The translations under genes and the position numbers were made by a program. Below, piece by piece: positions 6,937 to 14,848 of a stretch of 28,967 bases of DNA; within the stretch, counting starts at the first letter, position 1, and every line of letters begins with the position of its first letter. Under the pieces are notes generated by a model that did no database searches, had not been told where the DNA came from, and saw only the letters and a list, made by a program, of their open reading frames with translations. This stretch comes from a virus. The stretch covers positions 1 to 28,967 of the IMG/VR virus record IMGVR_UViG_3300027763_000183, one strand, 5' to 3'.

Positions 6937-7194
6937 TCAAACATAAGCCTGTAAGTGTTCTTTACTGTCATTTGTTTGCTCTATGACATCTCTTACATCC
7001 TCCCAGAAGGAGTAATACATTTCTTTGTCTTCGTCTGTGATTAGATAAAATCCAGTCTTGAGTTTTAACTTATAGATTTCATCAACTGCGATTAGAGCAC
7101 ATTGTTTAGCCGTATACTCGTCTATGTGTCCTTGATAACAAAAGAGCATATTATTAATTAACTCTTTTGCCTTCTCTTGTGCTGGTGTCATCAT
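6937..7194 (-). CDS. Small phage protein (AKQCALIAVDEI family), 85 aa
   Basis: The sequence EKAKELINNM...YTAKQCALIAVDEIYKL...FWEDVRDVIE belongs to a small helical family frequent in Bacteroidota phages, often present in several copies per genome. The gene at 17939-18136 looks like a divergent paralogue (KANELI...LAIKVVNEII...LVKEEIKTY). No function is known. The start overlaps the stop of the preceding gene by four bases. Confidence 0.7.
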   Translation of the reverse strand: MMTPAQEKAKELINNMLFCYQGHIDEYTAKQCALIAVDEIYKLKLKTGFYLITDEDKEMYYSFWEDVRDVIEQTNDSKEHLQAYV

Positions 7195-7415
7195 CTAAGT
7201 TTAAGAGCATTCTCATTTAGTATCTCATATAGTTTCTCTCTAGTATCATCTAATGCCTTCCATGTATCTTCTGACATTCCTTCTGGAGGATGTTTAGTCT
7301 GAGACCGAAGGTGTTGATCTAGTTCCCACATTGCTAAAGACCATCTCTGTCCATTGACAGCATCTTCAAAATCGATGTGATCCTCTGGTAAATTGAATTC
7401 AATAATTGCTTTCAT
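7191..7415 (-). CDS. Conserved small phage protein (MKAIIEFNLPED family), 74 aa
   Basis: MKAIIEFNLPEDHIDFEDAV, then RWSLAMWELDQHLRSQTKH and a helical end. This opening (a beta strand, then LPED and a helix ending in a Leu-Asp pair) is familiar from many tailed phages, where the gene usually lies among replication and nucleotide genes. Function unknown. It carries one GGHCTCAG copy (7299-7306) in the frame encoding Arg-Ser-Gln. Confidence 0.75.
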   Translation of the reverse strand: MKAIIEFNLPEDHIDFEDAVNGQRWSLAMWELDQHLRSQTKHPPEGMSEDTWKALDDTREKLYEILNENALKLR

Positions 7416-7482
7416 AGTTTTTTTGTCAGGTTTGAGCTGATATTATGTATACAGAGGGACATTGATGCCCCTTTGTTATTTG

Positions 7483-7608
7483 TCAGAGAGACAGGACTCT
7501 AACCTGTATTTTGGGCACTCTATGGTTAGAGGGCTAATCCCAAATTGCTATATTTAGCTAGCAGCGTCTAACACGTCAGGGTTACCCCTAACCTTCCGCC
7601 ACTCTCCG
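7483..7608 (-). ncRNA. Large tRNA-like RNA (Leu-type elements, 126 nt)
   Basis: On the minus strand a 7-bp acceptor (CGGAGAG with CTCTCTG, one G-U) encloses TG, a GCG/CGC D-stem, a 5-bp anticodon-type stem (TGCTA/TAGCA), a long variable arm (CCCAAA/TTTGGG) and a 5-bp T-stem (ACAGG/CCTGT). TGGCGGAA and TTAGACGC resemble a leucine tRNA. Unusual points are an 8-nt anticodon loop, a T-loop TTAGAGT in place of TTCRANY, no encoded CCA, and extra mini-hairpins in the D-loop (7580-7593) and variable arm (7518-7531), each a perfect 5-bp stem with 4-nt loop. A TAGATTTG -7-like box lies upstream at 7739-7746. It is either a degenerate tRNA or a distinct RNA. The rest of 7416-7785 shows only short hairpins (such as 7711-7726). 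Confidence 0.5.
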
Positions 7609-7785
7609 GTATTTGCCTTTTTGAACGATGTCGGGAAGGCTAACCCTATCTCCTATACGATGAGAACAGCTGCGTTGAGCATTGTCAAGAGGCTTTCTGT
7701 ATTTTACGATCCCCTGATCAACGGGGCTAATTACTTTACAAATCTATATTTACTTTTTTATATTTGTGTCATCTGAGTGTCATAT

Positions 7786-10596
7786 TTAAACTACCTCACA
7801 ATTATTTCCAGAGCACGCTTGTTCGCCCATAAGATTGGTATTATCACTAACTTCAATAACTTTTGTGACATCAATCTGATGAATCTTTTTAGACATCTTA
7901 TCGTATTCTTCCTTCGTGATTGTTTCGAATGGAGTCTGTGGATAAGAACCTAAATCTTCAGGTAAGAAAGATAAGCCATTGTAATGGTTTTGATTTTCCC
8001 ACAACCACTCTCCAACCATTGCCCACTCGTTTTTCTTAACAGTAACAGTAGCTGAAACATTGTGCGTATTTTCTCCGTACACATGACCTGGTTTAATCCA
8101 TTTCTCGTGAATAAGTTTAACACGTTCAAGGAATTCAATTGCGCTTTCTGAACTTCTGGTGATGGATCCTTTAGGTGCAGCCACTGGAATACTTACTACT
8201 GAATTAATAGTAGGCTGGTATACACAATCCTCAAGAAGCTCAGGATGATAAATTGAAAGATAAGTATAAATAGCTTCGTTCTTACCAATTCTCATTCTGC
8301 GAACATAATACTCATCATGCCAAGCATGGATACCAGATGAAGTACCTAGAACCAAAGATGAAGTTCCACTAGGTTTAACCGTTGTGATACGAGCAGCAGG
8401 ATTGATTCCAATAGCAGCAGCAGTAAATGAATTAACTCTCATTGTAGCTTCAGCAGCTTCAGCCATATCTAAACTAAATATTTTACCACTAGCAATACCA
8501 GTCATACCTACACCTAATAATGCTTCACGTTCTGTTACTTCTTTCCAAATAGGTCTCAAGTAATGAAAGTCTGTATAAGATGCTTGAAGTGTTCCAATAA
8601 ACGCAGCGGCCTCAGCTCTTGCTTCAAAATCCCATTGGTCAGTTATATCTGACGCATTGATTTCTACTAAGTTACAGAACTGAAATGAATTTAAGCTAAT
8701 CTCACCACAGTTGTGAACAACTACTCCTTCAACTACACCCCAATGGGTATCACCTTCCAAGCTAAAGTCAAAAACCTCTTTGTTATTATAGTTAATAATA
8801 CTTGTTGCAAGCGGAGCCCTTTTTGAAATAAGATTATTCAAAGAATTCATTTTGTAAGTATGTACAAATCCAATATTTTCAGCAAACCAAATAATATCTT
8901 TTATTTGTCCAATATTTACATCATAAGATTCTTTACATTCGTAATTACCATTAGTAAACTCAACAGTTTTTGCTTTGTTTGTTGTAATATACGGACTTAA
9001 TTCAAACCACCGAAGAATCGTCATAAGCTCATTGGCTAATTCTAGACAAGTGGTTTTGTATGCAATCCTTGAAGTAGTTATTACGCTTCCATTTGCAGAG
9101 TACATTCCTTTTAAAAATGATTTCTTTGCGTCATTGTCTAAATGGTAATATCCAGTCGGTATCTCTCTTTTTGGTAATGGTTCAGAACTAAATCCTAATA
9201 CTTTTAATGCGGTATTGAATCCGTTTACATATTTCTTACCTGTATCTTCGAATCCAAAAATTTCCGCAACGTCTTGATCTTTTTCTCCAAAGTAAATTTC
9301 AAGACCTTTATGTGATTCGCTTTTTAACCTTCCAGTGCAACCGTCTCCTTGAATAAATCCAAGTTTTACAAATTCGTTTATTTCTTTATTTGGAACATAG
9401 TGAGGCATTACTCTTTTGCCTTTTAAATCTTTAGCTTCACACGCTTCACCATTACTCAACATAAATCTATGGTCAGGTGTACATTCTATTTCAGTTCCGT
9501 CATTTAATTTCACAGCACAAATTTGTTTTGACCCATTGGACCAAACCAGACCATCAACAGTTTCGCCATTCTTGTTAACAAGCTGAACGCTCTCTTCTTT
9601 TACAAGGTCTTCAAATCTTCTGTAACCCTGTGATGTCAATAATTTCATGTTACCGGTGAAGCAAGGATTTGTTCCTAATTCTAGATCGTTAGTAAATAAG
9701 AAACCCGGTTCTCCTGCGTTACTAGCTTCAACCTTTTTCCATAGATTCAAAAACAATTGCTTATCTACAGAACCACGCTTTAATTTAACACTGTTGTTGG
9801 CTCTTCCTCTTTGAGGATTAAAATCATACCATTCTCCAGACTTACAAGTCAACATCTCTTCATCATCTTCATCGAAGAGAGCAATCATTGCTGATCTACG
9901 AATACCTCCGCTCAATACTGCGTTAGCAATGTGGCATAAGATATCGTGACACTCTACAGAAGTTAATTGTTCGCCATCTTTTTTGCGTTCTAAAATCGCT
10001 TCGATATGAGCAACACAAATCTTCAAAGGTTCTGGTCCTGGAGCTACTCCACCACTAGTGATTAATCTTTCTCCTTTGGCTCTGATAGCACGGTAATCAA
10101 AGTTTGGTTTCCATGTGCTGAGACCGAAGTAAGATTTCATCAATACTTTAATCGCATCGGCCCATCCCTCGATGTTATCCGGAATAAGATAACGTCTTGT
10201 TTTAGTTGCTCTAGAGATTTTTGGAAGTTTAGCTATGTGATTTTTACTAACACTATATCCAACTCCAGTACCTGAAAGAAGTAAGAACATTGTTTCATTG
10301 AATGCTCTATAGTCATCAATGTGCAAATAGGAGCAGTTGAAAAGTCTACTATTATTTACCTCGATTGGTTTACCACCAAACTGAAGCGAACGCATAGAAG
10401 GAAGTACCTTCTGGTCATAAACTAATTCATAACTTGTTCTGATTAACTTTTCTAACTGTGGAAACTTACGAATATGCATTTCCATATTACGAGTAATAAT
10501 CTCTTGCCAGGTCTCTCTGCGTTGTAATGCTTCTGAGTATTTAGCATACTTAGACCACACCACAACGTCTGACAATATTTTGTGACTATCTTCCAT
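7786..10596 (-). CDS. nrdJ: Class II (B12-dependent) ribonucleotide reductase with in-frame intein
   Basis: Reduces ribonucleotides to deoxyribonucleotides for phage DNA synthesis. Motifs fit the monomeric adenosylcobalamin type: RLFNCSY (redox Cys about 88), LLLSGTGVGYS, NP-CGEISL (radical site Cys630 and Glu), FQFCNL (redox Cys 641), VKPSGTSSLVLGTSSGIH and the C-terminal shuttle ACSGNNCEVV. An intein of 318 residues (312-629) interrupts NP|CGEI, exactly at the radical Cys, so activity needs splicing. Removing it leaves 618 residues, somewhat short for this class. The start overlaps the MazG-like gene by one base. Class I is less likely since no small-subunit gene is seen. Confidence 0.9.
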   Translation of the reverse strand: MEDSHKILSDVVVWSKYAKYSEALQRRETWQEIITRNMEMHIRKFPQLEKLIRTSYELVYDQKVLPSMRSLQFGGKPIEVNNSRLFNCSYLHIDDYRAFNETMFLLLSGTGVGYSVSKNHIAKLPKISRATKTRRYLIPDNIEGWADAIKVLMKSYFGLSTWKPNFDYRAIRAKGERLITSGGVAPGPEPLKICVAHIEAILERKKDGEQLTSVECHDILCHIANAVLSGGIRRSAMIALFDEDDEEMLTCKSGEWYDFNPQRGRANNSVKLKRGSVDKQLFLNLWKKVEASNAGEPGFLFTNDLELGTNPCFTGNMKLLTSQGYRRFEDLVKEESVQLVNKNGETVDGLVWSNGSKQICAVKLNDGTEIECTPDHRFMLSNGEACEAKDLKGKRVMPHYVPNKEINEFVKLGFIQGDGCTGRLKSESHKGLEIYFGEKDQDVAEIFGFEDTGKKYVNGFNTALKVLGFSSEPLPKREIPTGYYHLDNDAKKSFLKGMYSANGSVITTSRIAYKTTCLELANELMTILRWFELSPYITTNKAKTVEFTNGNYECKESYDVNIGQIKDIIWFAENIGFVHTYKMNSLNNLISKRAPLATSIINYNNKEVFDFSLEGDTHWGVVEGVVVHNCGEISLNSFQFCNLVEINASDITDQWDFEARAEAAAFIGTLQASYTDFHYLRPIWKEVTEREALLGVGMTGIASGKIFSLDMAEAAEATMRVNSFTAAAIGINPAARITTVKPSGTSSLVLGTSSGIHAWHDEYYVRRMRIGKNEAIYTYLSIYHPELLEDCVYQPTINSVVSIPVAAPKGSITRSSESAIEFLERVKLIHEKWIKPGHVYGENTHNVSATVTVKKNEWAMVGEWLWENQNHYNGLSFLPEDLGSYPQTPFETITKEEYDKMSKKIHQIDVTKVIEVSDNTNLMGEQACSGNNCEVV
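8710..9663 (-). mobile_element. Intein with LAGLIDADG endonuclease inside the reductase
   Basis: It begins at Cys312 (CFTGNMKLLTSQGYRRFEDL) and ends in VVEGVVVHN at Asn629, followed by Cys630 as the +1 nucleophile. Block B reads DGTEIECTPDHRFML, with Thr and His in place. The endonuclease has two LAGLIDADG helices, LGFIQGDGC (about 412-420) and LKGMYSANGSV (about 495-505). The second has Asn where the usual catalytic Asp stands, a variant I associate with reductase inteins but which may reduce cleavage. Splicing residues are all present, so protein splicing should be intact. Confidence 0.92.
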
Positions 10597-11000
10597 TAAA
10601 ATGCCTTTCCGTGTTTATATGGACGCATAGAGTTATAATGCATTTTCAATGCTATGTGTTTATCTAAATCGATTCTGAGACCCCCACACAAATCAAATAA
10701 CCTAATGGCTACATCTGCTAACTCATCTTCAAATGAACTCTTGATGTGCTTTTCAAAGTGTTGTTTCCAATCGTCTTTACTGTAAGTAAACTCTTCATCT
10801 TGACTATCCAATTGAAGGTCATGTGCTAAATCTGATGCCAAGTCCTTGTGAGCAAAATTATCCTTACGCAAAGCTTCTTGGGCTTCCGCTAATTCACTCA
10901 CTACTAACATTAACATCTCTGATACGTTACGCTCTTCATCCCAGAAGCCGTTACTTGCTGCCATTCCGTGGCTCGCTCTGATTAAACTTTGTATATTCAT
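10596..11000 (-). CDS. MazG-like nucleotide pyrophosphohydrolase, 134 aa
   Basis: All-alpha NTP pyrophosphohydrolase fold: an N-terminal helix pair, SELAEAQEALR (about 33-43, E-x-x-E metal ligands), a variable insertion of about 35 residues rich in Asp, and FEDELADVAIRLFDLCG (about 90-106, the second E-x-x-D pair), then KHIALKMHYNSMRPYKHGK. It probably hydrolyses dNTPs or (p)ppGpp-type nucleotides. It is directly coupled to the reductase gene, which supports a role in balancing nucleotide pools. Substrate not predictable from sequence. Confidence 0.85.
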   Translation of the reverse strand: MNIQSLIRASHGMAASNGFWDEERNVSEMLMLVVSELAEAQEALRKDNFAHKDLASDLAHDLQLDSQDEEFTYSKDDWKQHFEKHIKSSFEDELADVAIRLFDLCGGLRIDLDKHIALKMHYNSMRPYKHGKAF

Positions 11001-11001
11001 T

Positions 11002-12864
11002 TTAAAATAAGGTTAATTGTTTTGGTTCAATTTCGTTAATGATCTTATTACATTCAACAATGAAGTAATCGTAATCAATCTTGTAGTCTTCAATATTCTT
11101 TTGTTCATATTTATTAAATGGTTTTGTTGGCCAGCCCGATAATAGATTGATTATCTTGCCTTCTTTGTTCTTTTTGATTGCGGTCCCACCCTTATCTGTT
11201 GTCGGGTAGAATCGAAGTATTTTTCCATAGTTCGTTGTTGCCAAAACAATATCTTCACCTTTCTTTTGGGTTGTGTGGTATTCGGCATACCATCCTGAAT
11301 TCGCTTTATATCGTCCACAAAAATCATAAATGTTTGTATTAGCTTTTAAACTCTGCTCTATCGGAGTTCCATTAAGAAAGTATTCAACGAGTGCTTTAGG
11401 TACTGCAAGAAAACTGTTGTCTTTATGAAATTCTTTAGAGGTTTCAAAGATACCCTTTTTCTTTAACTTTTTATCAACATATTCACCCAAGTAATTGTTA
11501 ACATCTCTTATGACCATCTTATTATAGTAGACTTTTTCCATAATCAGTTTTGTTTTCTGCATGAATTTTTCTATAATTAGCTCACACTTTGTTTCTTGAT
11601 TCTTTGGTATCCAAACAGTTAGACCATCCGTGTTGATTTGTAATACCTTTAATTCAGGTACGAAATCTACAAATGCTTCAGCCAACATAGCTAAGGAAAG
11701 TTGTCCATTCAATGTGATTCTGTAGAAGAAATACCTATCAAAGAATGCACTTGTTTCTTCGCCACTCTTACCGAATATTCCATTGAGGGATAACTTAAGT
11801 CCAGCCTGTTCGGCATCCTTGCCTTCTTTTTGTTTTTGTACACGTTCATCAAAGATATCGCTGTACACTTTACAAAATACATCTTTCTCGATGTGACCTG
11901 GGTGAAATTCATTTTGAATAGATAAGTTAGGATAGTAAGATTTCACATCATAATCAATGATCAATCCATCTCCGGCTTCATATATTCCTGCTGGAACACA
12001 TCCGTGAATACCACCTACTCCAAACTCATAAATAAAGTCTTTGTATCTTACACTTTGTTTAAACTTTCTATAAGGAGTTACTAAAGTTTTCTTTACGTCT
12101 AATAACATATTGGAAAACTGAGGACCATTGTATTTAATGTAAGGTAATACACATTCCCAAAGTTTAACTGCATCGTGTTTTACAGTACGTTCTTGTAACA
12201 TTTTCTTAGTGAGGCCGCTCTCCTTTTTTATATAATGTAAAAAGATCTCCTCACCAATGGTTACGTCTGATTTATTGGTGAAATCTTTACCATAAATCTT
12301 ACTAAAAGTGTCACGGATTTTAATTTTTTCGTGACACAAATTATAAAATGCACGTGTAGAAAGTACGTCATTTAAGTTGTATCCAAGAATGTCATCCGTT
12401 TGGGACTCTTCTATGACAGCATCGTGACTAAAGGGCATGTCTTGTACGTTTTCCCAATAGATATGGCACTGGAGGGCCTTCAATGAGGTGCTACGAGCCT
12501 TGTTATCAAAGTGATTAATCTTAAATAAATCAATCTGCTTATGCTTGGGTCTCAGATTATGATTTTGAGCAGTCTCTCTATCTCTAATGAGGTTCTGAAC
12601 AAAACTATAAATACTTTTTGCTGCTTGATCTCCGGTCTTTTTAATAAACTGAGATTTGTTTTCTATCATATAGGCTAATACAATAGAGTCAAAAGCCAAG
12701 TTGTTGTAACCAATCTGAACTAGCTTGTTACTTAAGTGTCCAAATAACTCAACAATGTCATTTCTCCACCCACAAACAACAAAGACGTTTACATTATCCT
12801 TCTCGTCTATGTCAGTGTAGGAAAAAAAGTTACTGAGTGTTTCTATATCGTATACTACTTTCAT
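11002..12864 (-). CDS. Family B DNA polymerase, short form (620 aa)
   Basis: Replicative polymerase with proofreading. YDIETLSNFF (D6, E8) is exonuclease motif I, and GYNNLAFDS with a later NDV-type Asp fits motifs II and III. The polymerase part shows motif A IDYDVKSYYPNL (about 305), motif B LKLSLNGIFGKSG (about 355) and motif C INTDGLTVWI (about 413), where NTDG replaces the common DTDS. At 620 residues it is shorter than typical family B enzymes, with reduced palm or thumb insertions, like small phage polymerases. No terminal-protein gene is recognisable, so protein priming is unproven. Its start lies in an ATGA overlap with a 28-residue gene. Confidence 0.88.
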   Translation of the reverse strand: MKVVYDIETLSNFFSYTDIDEKDNVNVFVVCGWRNDIVELFGHLSNKLVQIGYNNLAFDSIVLAYMIENKSQFIKKTGDQAAKSIYSFVQNLIRDRETAQNHNLRPKHKQIDLFKINHFDNKARSTSLKALQCHIYWENVQDMPFSHDAVIEESQTDDILGYNLNDVLSTRAFYNLCHEKIKIRDTFSKIYGKDFTNKSDVTIGEEIFLHYIKKESGLTKKMLQERTVKHDAVKLWECVLPYIKYNGPQFSNMLLDVKKTLVTPYRKFKQSVRYKDFIYEFGVGGIHGCVPAGIYEAGDGLIIDYDVKSYYPNLSIQNEFHPGHIEKDVFCKVYSDIFDERVQKQKEGKDAEQAGLKLSLNGIFGKSGEETSAFFDRYFFYRITLNGQLSLAMLAEAFVDFVPELKVLQINTDGLTVWIPKNQETKCELIIEKFMQKTKLIMEKVYYNKMVIRDVNNYLGEYVDKKLKKKGIFETSKEFHKDNSFLAVPKALVEYFLNGTPIEQSLKANTNIYDFCGRYKANSGWYAEYHTTQKKGEDIVLATTNYGKILRFYPTTDKGGTAIKKNKEGKIINLLSGWPTKPFNKYEQKNIEDYKIDYDYFIVECNKIINEIEPKQLTLF

Positions 12865-12947
12865 TTCTTTCTCCTTATTTCCCTTAATTCACTAGCAATT
12901 ACCCAAAGTGGCATAGCTACCATAAGTGCACATATTACTATTATCAT
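12861..12947 (-). CDS. Tiny membrane protein, 28 aa
   Basis: ATG at 12947 overlaps the stop of the upstream gene (ATGA), and its own TGA overlaps the polymerase ATG (ATGA); a purine-rich AAGGAGAAAGAA before that ATG would serve the polymerase. The 28-residue product is one hydrophobic helix (MIIVICALMVAMPLWVI) plus a charged tail (SELREIRRKK). Two coupled junctions argue for real translation, if only as a coupling peptide. Function unknown. Confidence 0.55.
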   Translation of the reverse strand: MIIVICALMVAMPLWVIASELREIRRKK

Positions 12948-13177
12948 TTGTTTTCTATTTTAAGTTCGTGTTTAATTTTCCATTCTACTAATTCTAATGC
13001 TCTGTAGTACCCTGCTGAATATCCATCGGCATAACTCATCTCTTTACCTGCAACCTCCATCTCTTTGGCTTGTTTGATTTCATATTCAAAACAATCAAGC
13101 ATCTCTTTTATTCTATCGTAGCTATTAAAATAATTAATCAACCACTCCACTGCCGTTTGTTTTGTTTCGTTTGTCAT
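12944..13177 (-). CDS. Small phage protein of the KQTAVEWL family, 77 aa
   Basis: The pattern KQTAVEWLINYF, FEYEIKQAKEMEVAGKEMSY, then a GYSAGYYRALE helix is characteristic of a family that is widespread in Bacteroidota phages, often in several paralogues. The gene at 18345-18554 is a paralogue here. The protein is helical and acidic. No activity is known. Start and stop overlap the neighbours by four bases each. Confidence 0.75.
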   Translation of the reverse strand: MTNETKQTAVEWLINYFNSYDRIKEMLDCFEYEIKQAKEMEVAGKEMSYADGYSAGYYRALELVEWKIKHELKIENK

Positions 13178-13479
13178 ATTAATTTTACTATTGGTCCTGT
13201 TGTTATATAATAATCATCGTTTACTTCCATCAAGTGAAATGTCATTCTGGTTCCTGGAAGAGTTTTCCAATTGTCTGAGACCACTCGAATTTTTATTTGT
13301 CCATATTGCACTATCATTGTGGTTCCGTCATCAGAAAGCACATCGCAGAACTTCTTACCTTTCAAGCCAGTTCTCAAGGATAGATAAGACATATCATCCA
13401 TATTAACGTAGTCAATATCTTTTCCTATAAGTTCAGCGAACTGAACGATCCTTCCAAAGGTTAACATTGATACGTTCAT
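13174..13479 (-). CDS. Hypothetical protein, 101 aa, beta-rich
   Basis: A 101-residue protein with an N-terminal helix (FGRIVQFAELIGKDIDYV) followed by alternating strands (TTMIVQYGQIKIRVV, TRMTFHLMEVNDDYYITTG). The fold could be a small beta-barrel, possibly nucleic-acid binding, but no motif confirms this. It is coupled to the helicase C-terminal gene (four-base overlap), so it may work in the replisome. Family not recognised. Confidence 0.6.
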   Translation of the reverse strand: MNVSMLTFGRIVQFAELIGKDIDYVNMDDMSYLSLRTGLKGKKFCDVLSDDGTTMIVQYGQIKIRVVSDNWKTLPGTRMTFHLMEVNDDYYITTGPIVKLI

Positions 13480-14333
13480 AACAAAGAGAATTGATTTAAT
13501 AAGACATCAGAAAGATTATCGTAGTTTCCATTTTCAGAATACCGACCAGTCTTTTTATCAAAGTAGTAATCTACATTTCCAAGCTGACCTCTAAAGTGAT
13601 ACTTCATTTTTTGTACATGAAGTGTTATGTTTTGTTCTCCGGGTTCTCCTTGAAATCTTCTATGAACTACCATACCAACATCTGAACTATTGAAGAAGTG
13701 ACTTGACTGAGCAATGTCGTAAAGCGTAGGTACTTTATATTCAGCACCTAACTTATCCATCTTACGAGGATGGGCTACTAATGTCACATTAATGTCATAT
13801 TTCAAACAAAACTTCTTGAGGTTTCTCAATAACTCTCCAATGTTCTCGTGGGTATTTTCTTTACTGCCTTCTAATTCTAAATAGTTGAATGGATCTAAGC
13901 ACAAACAAGTGATACCGTATCGTCTAATCATTCCTTTAGCCAAAGTTAAGATGTGTTCAATTTTAAAGTTTTCCATCTCCTCGATATTATAAAAGTAAAA
14001 GTGATCATTGATAAAGCTCAAGGCGTATTTAATTTGTTCTTCGTTTAACTCTTTGATTGAATCTCCCATCAACTGCTCGATCATCCTTGTGATCTTTAGT
14101 GGTACAGCATTCTCAGGAGAGAATATTCCAAACTTCCAATTCTCAATAACAGCCAGTCGAATGTAATAGTAATCTATCAGAGTACTTTTCCCTGAGTTGT
14201 GTACAAGGATTGGGGTACTGTTTGTTGCTAGGTAGTAATTGTGATTTGTATCTACGGTCAAGTCATATACTTCTTCGCAAGGTATTTCCTCAAACGATAC
14301 AATTTCTTCTAAGTTTAAGATAAATGCTTCCAT
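13476..14333 (-). CDS. Split primase-helicase, C-terminal part: intein C half plus helicase
   Basis: Residues 1-46 are the C half of a split intein: EVYDLTVDTNHNYYLA is block F, PILVHN ends in the splice His-Asn, and Ser47 is the +1 nucleophile. Then SGKSTLIDYYY continues the Walker A loop begun in the upstream gene. The helicase core goes on with LCLDPFNYLE (Walker B), LVAHPRKM (H4-like) and QKMKYHFRGQLG with a final Tyr-rich strand, as in T7 gp4. The gene has its own ATG at 14333, overlapping the HNH gene by 19 bases. It gives 239 helicase residues after splicing. Alone it lacks half the ATP-binding loop. Confidence 0.88.
   Translation of the reverse strand: MEAFILNLEEIVSFEEIPCEEVYDLTVDTNHNYYLATNSTPILVHNSGKSTLIDYYYIRLAVIENWKFGIFSPENAVPLKITRMIEQLMGDSIKELNEEQIKYALSFINDHFYFYNIEEMENFKIEHILTLAKGMIRRYGITCLCLDPFNYLELEGSKENTHENIGELLRNLKKFCLKYDINVTLVAHPRKMDKLGAEYKVPTLYDIAQSSHFFNSSDVGMVVHRRFQGEPGEQNITLHVQKMKYHFRGQLGNVDYYFDKKTGRYSENGNYDNLSDVLLNQFSLL
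14196..14333 (-). mobile_element. Split intein, C-terminal half (46 aa)
   Basis: From Met1 to Asn46 of the downstream helicase gene. The conserved VYDLTV...NYYL and terminal LVHN are intact, and Ser follows. A 46-residue C half is within the usual range of natural split inteins (35-50). It pairs with the N half at 14817-15119. Confidence 0.88.
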
Positions 14334-14848
14334 GTTCTTCTTTGTACGAGTTGTTTTATTACTGCAAATGTTGTATTGTATTTATCTGCTAATTGTTGTT
14401 TAGTCATTCCTTTTCTTGTTTTTTTACCGAATTCATAGTTTGCTAATATTTCTTTGGCTTGTTCTTCTGTTATTGTTGCGCTTGGATTTCTTTCTCCTTT
14501 GTTGCTAGATATACCAATCTTAAAGGAGTGGATACTATTTTCCCTAAATGTACACCACTCCAAATTAATTAATCGATTGTCATTTCTAATTCCATTGATG
14601 TGATTAACAACTGGTTTGTTTTCAGGATTTTCTAAAAAGGTTTGTGCGACTAATCGATGTACCTTAACTGTACACAACTTACCATCAGAATCTCTTTTTA
14701 AAACTGTTCTAAGATAACCACAACCATCAAGTGCAGGTTTCATAATTCTTTCCTTACCCATGTTTTTCCAATTAAATGTTTTAATTTCTCCATAGTTTGA
14801 AATTTCGTACAAACTAAATGCTGGTATTTTCTTCCATATTTTTATCAT
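14315..14848 (-). CDS. Free-standing HNH homing endonuclease (NUMOD4-HNH) between the intein halves
   Basis: A 177-residue nuclease. Residues 1-45 are a NUMOD4 DNA-binding motif (IWKKIPAFSLYEISNYGEIK). Residues about 60-108 form an HNH_3-type core: VHRLVAQTFLENP, VNHINGIRNDNRLINLEW and N-S-I-H. The C-terminus has a helix-turn-helix (QQLADKYNTTFAVIKQLVQR). The reading frame differs from both flanking genes and overlaps them by 35 and 19 bases. A perfect-spacing promoter ends 4 bases before its ATG. It presumably cleaves intein-free helicase alleles and so spreads the split intein by homing; this target is inference. Confidence 0.9.
   Translation of the reverse strand: MIKIWKKIPAFSLYEISNYGEIKTFNWKNMGKERIMKPALDGCGYLRTVLKRDSDGKLCTVKVHRLVAQTFLENPENKPVVNHINGIRNDNRLINLEWCTFRENSIHSFKIGISSNKGERNPSATITEEQAKEILANYEFGKKTRKGMTKQQLADKYNTTFAVIKQLVQRRTWKHLS

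Noticed and set aside
7611-7740. Second tRNA-like gene upstream of the first
   Set aside because: A GGG/CCC T-arm-like hairpin can be drawn, but no acceptor stem or D-arm fits; only short hairpins remain.
7739-7746. Promoter for the tRNA-like RNA (TAGATTTG)
   Set aside because: The -7 word matches, but no TTG lies 19 bases upstream. In AT-rich DNA such words are expected by chance many times per window, so I do not list it as a separate feature.
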